A stretch of 64,000 nucleotides of DNA, from positions 103,422-167,421 of the forward strand of contig NZ_VWOX01000015.1 of the NCBI RefSeq assembly GCF_008629675.1, in the 5' to 3' direction. The stretch's first letter is position 1. Each line of letters opens with the position of its first letter. The position numbers were made by a program, and so were the translations under genes. The notes under the pieces were generated by a model. That model worked only from the letters and a program-made list of their open reading frames with translations. It did no database searches and was not told where the DNA came from. Of the stretch, positions 17,314 to 25,930 are shown piece by piece. Source of the stretch: Roseiconus nitratireducens. Its GTDB lineage: Bacteria; Planctomycetota; Planctomycetia; Pirellulales; Pirellulaceae.

Positions 17314-18261
17314 TCAATCGGGGTCAGACGGCACCTCGGATTCCGGTGGACGGGTGAGGATTTCTCGGACGATGCATTCCATCTTAACGGCTGCGGCATC
17401 GCCTGCCTGCAATACATCGGCGTGATCGGCGACGATCGGCCGATCGGGGTCTGCTACGTTGCTAACAATCGACAGGGCCAACACCGCCAGCCGGCACTGG
17501 GCCGCTGCCAGGACTTCCGAAACCGTGCTCATCCCAACCACGTCGGCTCCCAATCGTCGCATCATGCGGTATTCGGCACGGGTCTCATAATTCGGCCCCA
17601 AGGTCGCCAGGTACGTCCCTTCCTGGGCACAAAATCCCTCGCGGCGGGCCGCGGCAAGCGCGGTCCGAGCCAACGGCCGGTCATAGACGTCGCCGTCGCG
17701 GCCGGGAATTTCAGTGCCGGACCGCGGCGGGTTCTCCGCCTGCTCCGGTTGCCGCCGGCAATGCAACCAATTGATGTGATCGCGGATGACGACGATGTCA
17801 CCGACGCGTAATCGCGGGTTGACCCCGCCCGCGGCGTTGCTGGTGATCAAGGTCCGCACTCCCAGCGCCGCCATCACCCGGACCGGAAAACGCACCTGGG
17901 CCTCTGTCCAACCCTCATAGCGGTGCAGCCGCCCGGCCATCGCGATCACCCGCGTCCCCATCAGATCCCCGACGATCAATTGCCCCCGGTGTCCGGCCGC
18001 GGTCGATCGGGCAAAGCCATGAATCTCCCCAAACGGAATCGATCGCACCGGGGCGATGCGATCGGCGAGAGCTCCCAACCCGCTTCCCAGAACGATCCCG
18101 GTGGTTGGCAGTTCGGCCGGATCGACGTGCGGCCGAGCAAGATCTGAATCGGCAGCATTTGGGTGGGCAGGACTTGGGCGACCGATCCGCCGACAGATGT
18201 CGTCAACGGCCTGCCGGACGTCGGGGGACGGGGAACCGGGGGGAGTCGATTGGCAAGTCAT
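17314..18261 (-). CDS. Purine nucleoside phosphorylase, second paralogue (Asn type)
   Basis: A 315-residue trimeric-type purine nucleoside phosphorylase that cleaves purine nucleosides with phosphate to free base and (deoxy)ribose 1-phosphate. Motifs: IVLGSGLGAL (phosphate loop), GRLHRYEGW (His113), TLITSNAAGGVNP, LGPNYETRAEYR (Glu226) and GADVVGMSTVSEV, then SIVSNVA with Asn268 at the purine-recognition position. A roughly 50-residue N-terminal extension is Pro- and Asp-rich. Its ATG (18261) overlaps the stop of the upstream paralogue as ATGA, so translation is coupled. The GXGXG gene follows 95 bp downstream on the same strand. The Asn is what inosine/guanosine-specific enzymes use, so 6-oxopurines are the likely substrates (inference). 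Confidence 0.88.
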   Translation of the reverse strand: MTCQSTPPGSPSPDVRQAVDDICRRIGRPSPAHPNAADSDLARPHVDPAELPTTGIVLGSGLGALADRIAPVRSIPFGEIHGFARSTAAGHRGQLIVGDLMGTRVIAMAGRLHRYEGWTEAQVRFPVRVMAALGVRTLITSNAAGGVNPRLRVGDIVVIRDHINWLHCRRQPEQAENPPRSGTEIPGRDGDVYDRPLARTALAAARREGFCAQEGTYLATLGPNYETRAEYRMMRRLGADVVGMSTVSEVLAAAQCRLAVLALSIVSNVADPDRPIVADHADVLQAGDAAAVKMECIVREILTRPPESEVPSDPD

Positions 18262-19097
18262 GCGACGCGCGTCTGACCTGCCTGGACAACCAATCCGCCG
18301 ACCAGGGTTTCCAACTTGGGCGCCGCGCTCTGGGCCGTGGCGATGATCTCCTCCACGTTGGCCGGTTTCAGCGAATCGGGCAGACACATGTCGGTGATCA
18401 CACTGACTCCGACCACCTTAAGTCCACAGTGGACGGCAACGATCGTTTCGGGAACCGTGCTCATCCCGACCACGTCGGCACCAATGGTGCGCAGAAACCG
18501 ATATTCGGCGCGTGTTTCCAGATTCGGGCCGGCGACCGCGACAAACACGCCCTTGTGCAGCACCATGTCTTCCCGCCGCGCCAGCGCCATCGCCCGATCA
18601 ATCCATTGCTGGTCATACGGCTCACACATGTCGGGGAAACGGGGCCCCAAGCGATCGTCGTTGATTCCGATCAACGGATTGTCACCCATCAAGTTGATCT
18701 GGTCTTCGATCATCATGATGTCGCCGCCTTGGTAATACGGATTCAGACCTCCGCAGGCGTTGCTGACGATCAACAATTCCGCGCCCAACCGCTTGAAGAC
18801 ACGGATCGGCAAGGTGATCTGTTTCAACGAGTAGCCTTCGTACAGATGAAAGCGGCCTTCCATCGCCATCACGGGGACCCCACGGTAATGGCCGCAAACC
18901 AGCCTGCCACGGTGCCCCGTCGCGGTGGACGTCGGAAAGTGCGGAATGTCCCCGTAGTCGATGCTGGCTTTGACGTCGATCTTTTCAACCAGCCCGCCCA
19001 GTCCCGTCCCCAGCACGATGGCCACGCGTGGTGTTTCGTCGAACTCCTTGCGAATCACGGCGACGGCGTCTTCAATTTTTTCGTACAGATCAAGCAT
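18258..19097 (-). CDS. Purine nucleoside phosphorylase, first paralogue (Asp type)
   Basis: A 279-residue protein of the same family as its neighbour. Motifs: VAIVLGTGLGGLVEK, GRFHLYEGYS (His84), LIVSNACGGLNP, AGPNLETRAEYR (Glu194), GADVVGMSTVPETIVAVHCG and VSVITDMC. In the last, Asp236 stands where human PNP has Asn243 and the second paralogue has Asn. In related enzymes this position helps set 6-oxo versus 6-amino purine preference, so this copy may accept adenosine-type substrates (inference). I chose ATG 19097 because the family N-terminus starts there; the frame is open upstream but unlike the family. It is first in a tandem pair whose second gene overlaps it by 4 bases. Confidence 0.9.
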   Translation of the reverse strand: MLDLYEKIEDAVAVIRKEFDETPRVAIVLGTGLGGLVEKIDVKASIDYGDIPHFPTSTATGHRGRLVCGHYRGVPVMAMEGRFHLYEGYSLKQITLPIRVFKRLGAELLIVSNACGGLNPYYQGGDIMMIEDQINLMGDNPLIGINDDRLGPRFPDMCEPYDQQWIDRAMALARREDMVLHKGVFVAVAGPNLETRAEYRFLRTIGADVVGMSTVPETIVAVHCGLKVVGVSVITDMCLPDSLKPANVEEIIATAQSAAPKLETLVGGLVVQAGQTRVA

Positions 19098-19309
19098 CGG
19101 ATCAGAGTGGAAAGCGGGCGGAATAAAGGAAGTGGATTTCGGCTGCCGGGAACCCTCTCGGGCCGCCGGGCAGACCGATCCGTTTCGGCCGGCCCGATGA
19201 TAACGCACCGCCGGATCACTGCCACGGCGTGGGTGAATTGTTAGACTTTGGACCCGCGCCGCATCGCCCCCACCATCCAACGTTTCCAAACACGGACGGT
19301 CACTGACAC

Positions 19310-21772
19310 ATGACTTGCCCCGATCCAGCGGATTTCGAAAAACTGGCATCGTTCTATTTGGGACGTCAATACGATTTGAGCAATCGTCAATTGCTGGATC
19401 ACCTGCTGATGTACGACGCCAAGGATCTGTGCACGCACGCCATGTGCGTGGGGATGACCGGCAGCGGCAAAACCGGGCTGTGCCTGTCGCTATTGGAGGA
19501 AGCCGCCCTGGACGGCATCCCCGCCATTTGCGTGGACCCCAAAGGCGATCTGGCGAATTTGATGCTGACGTTCCCCGACCTGAAACCGGAGGACTTTCAG
19601 CCCTGGTTGCAGCAAAGTGAAGCGACGCGGCGGGGGATCACGCTCCAGGAGTTCGCTCAACAGACGGCGACGTCGTGGGCCGAAGGCTTGGCATCCTGGG
19701 GGCAGTCGCCGGATCGAATTCGAGCCCTCAAGGACGCCGCCGAAGTCTCCATCTACACACCGGGCAGTTCGATCGGGTTGCCCCTGACCGTGTTGAAGAG
19801 CTTTGACGCACCAACGCCCGAAGTCCGGGCGGACACCGAAGCCCTGGGCGAGCGGATCACCGCGGCCGTGTCCGGGTTGCTGTCGCTGCTGGGCATGAAC
19901 GTCGATCCCCTGACGTCCCCCGAACATATTTTGATCGCATCGATCCTGCGTCATCAGTGGCTCTCGGGCAAGAACGTCACCATCGGCGGCCTGATTCGTC
20001 TGATCCAATCTCCTCCACTGGACCGCGTCGGCGTTGTGGACCTGGACACGTTTATGCCCGTCGCCGACCGGGCAGCGTTGGCGATGAAATTGAACAACCT
20101 GCTGGCCTCCCCCGCATTCGCATCGTGGCTGGAAGGCGAATCGCTGTCGATCCAGCGGTTGCTGCACACCGCCGACGGAAAACCCCGGTTGTCGATCCTG
20201 TCGATCTCGCACCTGAGCGAAAGCGAACGGATGTTCTTCGTCACCATCCTGCTCAATGAGTTGGTCACCTGGATGCGAACCCAGACCGGGACCAGTTCGT
20301 TGCGAGCGTTGTTTTACATGGACGAGGTCGCCGGCTACTTCCCGCCGGTCGCCAAACCGCCCAGCAAACCGCCGATGCTGACGTTGTTGAAACAGGCCAG
20401 GGCGTTCGGCCTGGGCATCGTCCTGGCCACGCAAAACCCGGTCGACCTGGATTACAAGGGACTTTCTAACATCGGCACCTGGTTCCTGGGACGTCTGCAA
20501 ACCGAACGAGACAAGGCGCGCGTCCTGGAGGGCCTGGAAGGCGCGGCCGGCGAGTCGGGAACGACATTCGATCGTGGAGCGATGGAACGGATCCTGGCTT
20601 CACTGGGCAAGGGGGTGTTTTTGATGAACAACGTCCACGACGACGCCCCGGTCACCTTCCAAACACGCTGGGCAATGTCCTTCCTGGCCGGCCCCCTGGC
20701 GCGGCGGCAGATCGCCGATCTGATGGCCGAACAAAAGCAGACCCGACGGAACCGGCTGGAACAGGCCGGGGAGTTGGTCGAATCGGAAGCGGCGACGGTC
20801 GCCCGACCCGTCGTGCCGGCCGGAATCGATGAGCTTTTCCTGGAGAGCTGGCAATCGCCGCAGGCGGACGCGAAACGGGTGTACCGCCCGGCGCTGCTGG
20901 GCGAAGGCTCGCTGCACTTCATCCGGGCCAGCGCCGACTTGGACCGCTGGCACGACACCCGCCGCATCCTTCCCTGCACCGCCGAAGGCTTCCCTGACAC
21001 GCTGTGGGAAATCAGTCAAGCTCTCCCGCCGGAGAATGAGTTGCTTACCGATCCCGAACCGGGAATCGCGTTCAGCGAACTGCCCGCGACGGTCGGCGGC
21101 AAATCCAAGTTCCGAAGTTACAAATCGCAATTCAAAGACTTCCTGTACCGCCACTGCACGATGACGCTGTACAAGTGCCCGGGGCTGTCCGGCTACGCGC
21201 CCGGCGGCAGCACGCGTGCCGAAGCGCGACTCCATTTCCAACAGCTCCTGCGTGAAAAACGCGACCTGGAAACGGAAAAGCTGCGGGCGAAATACCAGAG
21301 CAAGATGGAGTCGCTGGAAAAGAAGATCCGCACGGCCGAGGACCGGGTGCGGCGTGAAGAATCACAATACGACCAGGCCCGCTGGTCCACCCTGGTCTCG
21401 GTCGGTTCGTCCATCCTGGGTGCGTTCGTCGGCGGTCGCCGCGGCGGCGTCGCCACGGCAGCCCGCGGCGTCGGTCGCGCATCGCAACAGCGGGACGACG
21501 TCCTGCGCGCCGAGCAGGCCGTCGAACTGTTGCGAGACGATCTCCGCGAATTGGAACACGATCTGCAAAATGAAATCCGGGAACTGGCCGAGTCCTGTGA
21601 CATCGACCACATTGAATTGGAATCGACGGACATCGCCCCTCGCAAAAGTGATTTAAAAACCGACGACATCGCCGTGTTGTGGACACCGTGGCAAGTGGAC
21701 GACGCGGGAATTGCCATCCCGTTGTTTGACACCCTCCCCGCCGGGAACAGCCAACCGGACCACGTCGGCTGA
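19310..21772 (+). CDS. HerA/VirB4-like P-loop ATPase
   Basis: An 820-residue ATP-binding protein of the HerA-FtsK superfamily. The Walker A motif GMTGSGKTG lies at residues 48-56, and CVDPKGDLANLML near residue 77 is typical of the family. The Walker B-like ALFYMDEVAGYF is near residue 333, followed by VLATQNPVDLDYKGL. These motor proteins act on DNA or, in the VirB4 branch, in secretion. The last third is different: heptad-like coiled coils around residues 645-690 and 725-765 flank a glycine-rich segment (GSSILGAFVGGRRGGVA). No NurA nuclease is adjacent. The gene is divergent from the PNP operon. A PhyH dioxygenase follows on the same strand 146 bp downstream. Function is open; the ATPase fold is clear. 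Confidence 0.82.
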   Translation: MTCPDPADFEKLASFYLGRQYDLSNRQLLDHLLMYDAKDLCTHAMCVGMTGSGKTGLCLSLLEEAALDGIPAICVDPKGDLANLMLTFPDLKPEDFQPWLQQSEATRRGITLQEFAQQTATSWAEGLASWGQSPDRIRALKDAAEVSIYTPGSSIGLPLTVLKSFDAPTPEVRADTEALGERITAAVSGLLSLLGMNVDPLTSPEHILIASILRHQWLSGKNVTIGGLIRLIQSPPLDRVGVVDLDTFMPVADRAALAMKLNNLLASPAFASWLEGESLSIQRLLHTADGKPRLSILSISHLSESERMFFVTILLNELVTWMRTQTGTSSLRALFYMDEVAGYFPPVAKPPSKPPMLTLLKQARAFGLGIVLATQNPVDLDYKGLSNIGTWFLGRLQTERDKARVLEGLEGAAGESGTTFDRGAMERILASLGKGVFLMNNVHDDAPVTFQTRWAMSFLAGPLARRQIADLMAEQKQTRRNRLEQAGELVESEAATVARPVVPAGIDELFLESWQSPQADAKRVYRPALLGEGSLHFIRASADLDRWHDTRRILPCTAEGFPDTLWEISQALPPENELLTDPEPGIAFSELPATVGGKSKFRSYKSQFKDFLYRHCTMTLYKCPGLSGYAPGGSTRAEARLHFQQLLREKRDLETEKLRAKYQSKMESLEKKIRTAEDRVRREESQYDQARWSTLVSVGSSILGAFVGGRRGGVATAARGVGRASQQRDDVLRAEQAVELLRDDLRELEHDLQNEIRELAESCDIDHIELESTDIAPRKSDLKTDDIAVLWTPWQVDDAGIAIPLFDTLPAGNSQPDHVG

Positions 21773-21918
21773 ACAAGCGTGACGCATTGACCGGCCCTTG
21801 GGCGCCGATTAGGCATTTGCCATTGGCCAGGCCTTTGCTATTGACCTGGCGTTTGAGATTCATCTGGCCCTTGGCGTCGTCACTCATTCACACAACGCCC
21901 CTCCCCCATGAGCATCCG

Positions 21919-22746
21919 ATGAAAGACTTTCAAATCATCCCGACCGACGATGAACTCGAATCGCTGCAGCGTGACCTGACGTTTCATCCGGCGGGAGTCG
22001 AGCACCCCGAAACCCTGTCGGCCGACCAGATTCGCCACTTCAACGATCGAGGCTACATCGCCCCGCTGGAGATCTTCACGGCGGATGAAATCGGAAAGAT
22101 TCGGGAATACTTCGACGACCTGTTGCGGCGGGTCACGGCCGGCGGCGGAGACAGCTACTCGATCAGCTCCGCCCATCTGAAGTACGGGCCGGTCCATGAC
22201 CTGTTGACCGATGCCAGGATTGTCTCACCGGTTAGCGACCTGCTGGGCGAGAACGTGATCGGATGGGGATCCCACTTTTTCTGCAAGATGCCCCGCGACG
22301 GCAAAAGTGTCGCCTGGCACCAGGACGCCAGCTACTGGCCGCTGTCACCCAGCAAAGCAGTCACCGTGTGGTTGGCAATCGACGACGCCGATCAGGAGAA
22401 CGGGTGCATGAAGTTCATTGCCGGCTCGCACACCAAGGGACACATGACCTACCGTCCCAGCGACTCCACCGAGCACAACGTGTTGAACCAAACGATCGAT
22501 GACCCGGAGCAGTATGGCGAACTGGTGTATGACCCGCTGCGGGCCGGCCAGGCTTCCATTCACGCCGACCTGCTGTTGCACGGCAGCGAAGCCAATCACT
22601 CCGCGCGGCGACGCTGCGGTCTGACGCTCCGTTACTGCAGCGCGGACGTTCACGCCGCGCTGGGCTGGAACGAGAAAGGCGTCTTCGTTCGCGGCGCCGA
22701 TCCCAGTGGCCACTGGAGCAATCAACCACGACCGGCGGACGCCTGA
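21919..22746 (+). CDS. Phytanoyl-CoA dioxygenase (PhyH) family protein
   Basis: A 275-residue non-haem Fe(II)/2-oxoglutarate oxygenase. Iron ligands are visible: HQD in VAWHQDASYWPLSP (HxD) and the distal histidine in LLHGSEANHS. A nearby arginine in RRRCGLTLRY would bind 2-oxoglutarate. CMKFIAGSHTKGHM is typical of PhyH. The substrate cannot be told; family members hydroxylate phytanoyl-CoA, ectoine, antibiotics and others. I start at ATG 21919, because the sequence before it repeats simple TTGGC/TTTGCC patterns and is not protein-like. It ends 72 bp before a bidirectional terminator. Confidence 0.85.
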   Translation: MKDFQIIPTDDELESLQRDLTFHPAGVEHPETLSADQIRHFNDRGYIAPLEIFTADEIGKIREYFDDLLRRVTAGGGDSYSISSAHLKYGPVHDLLTDARIVSPVSDLLGENVIGWGSHFFCKMPRDGKSVAWHQDASYWPLSPSKAVTVWLAIDDADQENGCMKFIAGSHTKGHMTYRPSDSTEHNVLNQTIDDPEQYGELVYDPLRAGQASIHADLLLHGSEANHSARRRCGLTLRYCSADVHAALGWNEKGVFVRGADPSGHWSNQPRPADA

Positions 22747-22817
22747 TCTCGACCCGATGGCCCCCCCATCGCATCGGCGCGGCGCAGCCCCCGCCGGCGT
22801 TATCCAGCGACGGCCTC

Positions 22818-22876
22818 AAAAAAAAACACCGACAAGCGGCCGACGCTAAGAACGGCGGCCGGCTCGTCGGTGTTTT
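22818..22876. terminator. Bidirectional intrinsic terminator
   Basis: An 11-bp perfect arm (AAAACACCGAC at 22823-22833 with GTCGGTGTTTT at 22866-22876) encloses an inner GCGGCCG/CGGCCG pairing. A nine-A run on the left and a T-run on the right serve both strands. It lies between convergent genes ending at 22746 and 22986. Confidence 0.85.
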
Positions 22877-22985
22877 CGCAAAGAAAGTTTGGCGGGCGGA
22901 TGGGCGGTGAATGCTTTCACCCGATTCGGAAACGCTTCCCGTCGGCGGCGGGTTCCACGTCACGGGATCCAGAACCGGAAAGGGT

Positions 22986-23477
22986 TCAGGGCAGCGTCAG
23001 CTCCACGTGGTTGTCGCCACCCTCGCTGATCACAGCCTTCAGACCGCTGACCTCTTTCGGCCCCCCGCCGCCACGGCGTCGGGCCATCGCGGTGGGGTCG
23101 CCCATGGGAGCCAAGGCCCCTTCCGCCGCGTTCTCAATCGTTTCGGTGTCCGGCAACGTGACAGCCGGCTGACGCCCGCCCTTCGGTTGGCCACCGATGA
23201 CAGTCACGCTGTGCGTATCGATGGCGGCACCGGGTTCGCCGGTGGAATACCGCAATTCAAACTCGCCGTTGTCGTCCGTGGTGCCATAAGACGTTCCGCC
23301 GCTGGTCGTCGGATGGAACTCCACGCGGGCATTCACGTACGGAATACCGTCCTTGGTCAGCTTGCCGGTGACCGACGCCAGTTCAGGTCGATCGCTGCTG
23401 CCGCAGCCGGCAACGGTCGCCAAGCACAGGCCCGTGGCCAGGGACAAAGCATAAAAAGCTTTCTCTTTCAAAATCAT
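22986..23477 (-). CDS. Small lipoprotein with carboxypeptidase-regulatory-like domain
   Basis: A 163-residue exported lipoprotein. The signal sequence MILKEKAFYALSLATGLCLA ends in the lipobox ATVAGC (Cys near residue 25). The mature part begins with the pattern VTGKLTKDGIPYVNARVEF...GTTDDNGEFEL, typical of carboxypeptidase-regulatory/transthyretin-like beta domains found in many planctomycete lipoproteins. The rest is Gly/Pro-rich. It lies about 270 bp downstream of a DUF1559 gene on the same strand, a pairing seen repeatedly in planctomycetes. Start ATG 23477 sits at the signal peptide. Role unknown, probably cell-surface. Confidence 0.8.
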   Translation of the reverse strand: MILKEKAFYALSLATGLCLATVAGCGSSDRPELASVTGKLTKDGIPYVNARVEFHPTTSGGTSYGTTDDNGEFELRYSTGEPGAAIDTHSVTVIGGQPKGGRQPAVTLPDTETIENAAEGALAPMGDPTAMARRRGGGGPKEVSGLKAVISEGGDNHVELTLP

Positions 23478-23622
23478 CTCGTGAAATCTTTCGGAATGTT
23501 TGTGGTTGGATGTGAATCGAAAAACGGGCCCGGAGAACCACGGCCGGTCGTCCGAGCCCGTCGTGTGCCGACCTCGCCGAACGACGGGCATCCGCCGCCG
23601 GCGATAGGCTTTGCTTGAAACA

Positions 23623-23680
23623 AGTAGCTACACTCGCCAGAGCATGGCTTTCTGCCATCTGGCGACAGCAGCTACCGGGT
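23623..23680 (+). repeat. Dispersed repeat family A, copy 2 (palindromic)
   Basis: A near-perfect hairpin: GTAGCT (23624-23629) with AGCTAC, CGCCAGA with CTGGCG, and ATGGC with GCCAT around a TTTCT loop. Sequence matches copies at 3285-3345 and 41757-41786. It lies between the DUF1559 and lipoprotein genes and could fold in their transcript. Confidence 0.7.
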
Positions 23681-23751
23681 TTTGCCAGTTCTCAGACAGG
23701 GCCCGTTTTCAGACAGGACCTCGTCTGCCCGATGGAGCCTGTGGGGCCAGT

Positions 23752-24849
23752 TCAGAACTGCTCGATGACCTTGCGGTCTTCGCGGTTGGAGAGCAGCGAG
23801 AAGATTTCAAAGCGGATGTTCTCGCTGATGAACTCAACCGATCCGTCGCTCTTGAGGAACTGCGCCCCGCCGCCGTGCGTGGAGTTGAAGATGGTGTGGT
23901 TGCCCGGACGGCCGTACCAGTAAGGCCCGATGCCGTAGGGATCCAGGAAGCGGTTGGTCGGCGAGTAGTTGATCCCGACGCGCGTCGAGGCGACATTCAT
24001 CCGGTAACCCTCCGGACCGTTGTTGGGACCGCCGCCGCCTCCGGACCAGGCACCACCGAACCAGTTGCCGGCCCGCTGGTCGTAGAATTCGGGCTCGGTC
24101 TGTCCCGGCGGTCGGACGCGAACAAAGTCACTTTGCTCGCCCACGGCCAGCGTGTGAGAAGTTCCGTCCAGGATCGATGCAAACTTCACCGGTTCGTGGT
24201 TGCCGTTGTCCAACGCGACGATCACGCCGTTGTAGTCGCTCATCCCGGCATAGCCGTTCCACTGCGACTTTCGTTCGTTGTAATCACCGGCCACCCCGAC
24301 GTAGTTGGGAATTTGAATCTCCAACGTCTCCGGCGCCCCCAGCGCCACGGTTTCGGGACTGGCATCATCAAATCGCGACTGGGGCAACGGACTGGACGGG
24401 CAATTGAACGACGGCACGATCAATCCGTTGTAAGTTTCCCAGTTGCGGTTGATGCCGTCGTTGCGCGAGGCAAAGTCGGTTCCATTGAAGGTCGTCCGGT
24501 CCCAGGCCGCGGACTGCTCCATGAACGGCAGGATCTTGACCAGCCAGGATGGCGGTCGCTGCTCGGTGATCTCCGCCGTGGTCGATGCCGTCGGCATCTG
24601 CTTGTAAGTGTTGTGGTACATGTGCAGCGCCAAGCCGACCTGCTTGAGATTGTTGGAGCAGGACATGCGGCGGGCGGCTTCCCGCGCCGACTGGACGGCC
24701 GGCAGCAGCAAACCAACCATCACACCGATGATCGCGATCACCACCAACAGCTCCACCAACGTGAAGGCGTGGCGGGCACGTTTGCAACGACGACGGTCCA
24801 GGGACGAACGGGTAACGAAAGATTGGATGGAAGGGTGGGTCATGTTCAT
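23752..24849 (-). CDS. DUF1559 prepilin-like protein
   Basis: A 365-residue protein with a type IV pilin-like N-terminus: HAFTLVELLVVIAIIGVMVG (residues 27-46), then LLLPAVQSAREAARRMSC and the DUF1559 signature SNNLKQVGLALHMYHNTY. The remainder is the large planctomycete DUF1559 (SBP_bac_10) domain with NFNCPSSPLPQ-type segments and a C-terminal FLKSDGSVEFIS. A long leader of about 28 residues precedes the cleavage site, and the residue before Phe is Ala rather than the usual Gly. ATG 24849 is chosen; an in-frame upstream ATG would lengthen the leader. It is followed by a lipoprotein gene on the same strand. Confidence 0.88.
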   Translation of the reverse strand: MNMTHPSIQSFVTRSSLDRRRCKRARHAFTLVELLVVIAIIGVMVGLLLPAVQSAREAARRMSCSNNLKQVGLALHMYHNTYKQMPTASTTAEITEQRPPSWLVKILPFMEQSAAWDRTTFNGTDFASRNDGINRNWETYNGLIVPSFNCPSSPLPQSRFDDASPETVALGAPETLEIQIPNYVGVAGDYNERKSQWNGYAGMSDYNGVIVALDNGNHEPVKFASILDGTSHTLAVGEQSDFVRVRPPGQTEPEFYDQRAGNWFGGAWSGGGGGPNNGPEGYRMNVASTRVGINYSPTNRFLDPYGIGPYWYGRPGNHTIFNSTHGGGAQFLKSDGSVEFISENIRFEIFSLLSNREDRKVIEQF

Positions 24850-25510
24850 TGGAGGCAAATCATCTGCCTGTATCGAAGAATCGTTTGCATGTGAACCATT
24901 CACATGCTGTGTAATTTCCAGACGCCCGGTGAGGGACGTCGCTCGGTCCCGCTCGTAAGCAGCAGGGGTGCCAAAGCGGTCGCCCATCGATCCACGTCGC
25001 ACCGCCCACCGGGGTGACGAAATCAAATTGCGGTGAGATGAATCCCCTCAACCCCGCGTGAAACTGAACAGAGTCCCATTCAAGCGGGACCAAATCTGAA
25101 GTTTTTTTCCTCGCCGCGGCGATTGGCGCCGGGCCGACACCGCACCCGATCGGGTTACCCGAGGCGAGTCGCGCGCGTCTCGGGCAATCTGCTACCCAAA
25201 CGGGCAGCCGCGATCCGGATCGGGTGTGGTCATCGGTCGCACGCCACCCCAAACAGCTGTCGGCCGGCCGCCGATCGGGTTGGGCGATCCTGGCAAGACG
25301 ATCCAACCGGCAACGCTCAAGATGTGGGCAATTGAGCCCACCACGGCCCCGCCGGGGCATTCAAGAGAGACTGACCGGCCGAACCGCCCGATCCAATGAC
25401 GCCTCCGCCCGGTCCAATGACGACCTCCCACCGCACGCAATCTGCTGGCCCAGCTTGGCGTGAAACGTGGCAGATCCGCGGCGAAGATCGGTGACGACAG
25501 ATTTCAACCA

Positions 25511-25553
25511 GCCGCCGGGAGGTCGCGGCGGGGCACGCGACGACGCGGGGAGG
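25511..25553 (+). repeat. Dispersed repeat family B, partial copy 2
   Basis: Reads GCCGGGAGGTCGCGGCGG, then GCGACGACGCGGGGAGG. This parallels the 32607-32660 copy (CCGGGAGGGTCGCGGAGG...GCGACGACGCGGGGAGG) with several changes. Confidence 0.5.
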
Positions 25554-25837
25554 ATGAATCTCAGAAGGCAGGTCTTTTCCAGGCCCGGGAAACTGGATTT
25601 CGCCCTGCGCATCACCGCCGGGGCAGCTTGCGTGGCGGCAGGAAGAATGTTGACGAATCAATCTTCCCGCAGTATCGTTTAGGGGTGCCGAATCTTTCCC
25701 TTGCGTCGGATTTGGCGACCCCGCCTGCCCCTTCCTGGGCTACCTGCACGGAACGTCCTGGTCACTCTAACGGGCGTTCTCGGTGTCGGACCGGCGTTTG
25801 TCAGAAAGACGCGTCCTCGCCGAGAATCGTCCCCCTT

Positions 25838-25875
25838 GTGACGTGATTCGCTGGTTCGAATCGACACCCAGTCAC
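25838..25875 (+). promoter_or_regulatory. Nested hairpin in leader of the 1706-aa gene
   Basis: GATTCG-CTGGTT-CGAATC (25845-25862) forms a 6-bp stem inside a looser GTGAC/GTCAC pair (25838-25842 with 25871-25875). It ends 55 bp before the start codon. No U-run follows, so it may be a structured leader or operator. The TTCGAAT loop-like segment first suggested a tRNA T-arm, but no tRNA fold exists. Confidence 0.3.
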
Positions 25876-25930
25876 ACGCAAAGGCGATCGACTCTCACGG
25901 GCACGCTCGATTTGCTCGCAGGTATCTACC

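Larger units (their letters stand above)
24850..25930. other. Long non-coding gap (1.08 kb) between divergent genes
   Basis: No credible gene: open frames occur on both strands but are Arg/Pro-rich and resemble nothing. The region holds a partial copy of repeat family B (25511-25553), a doublet of TCCAATGACG near 25392 and 25413, and a nested hairpin (25838-25875) in the leader of the 1706-aa gene. Promoters for the DUF1559 gene (minus) and the cytochrome gene (plus) must lie here, but I cannot place them. Confidence 0.5.

Noticed and set aside
19310..22746. A defence island based on the HerA-like ATPase
   Set aside because: No nuclease, methylase or other defence partner lies nearby, and the flanking genes are metabolic.
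24860..25360. A 166-codon minus-strand frame upstream of the DUF1559 gene
   Set aside because: No ribosome-binding site, domain or hydrophobic pattern; composition is like other spurious frames in the gap.
25838..25875. A possible tRNA, because of GGTTCGAATC
   Set aside because: No acceptor, D or anticodon arms can be formed; the bases are part of a simple hairpin instead.
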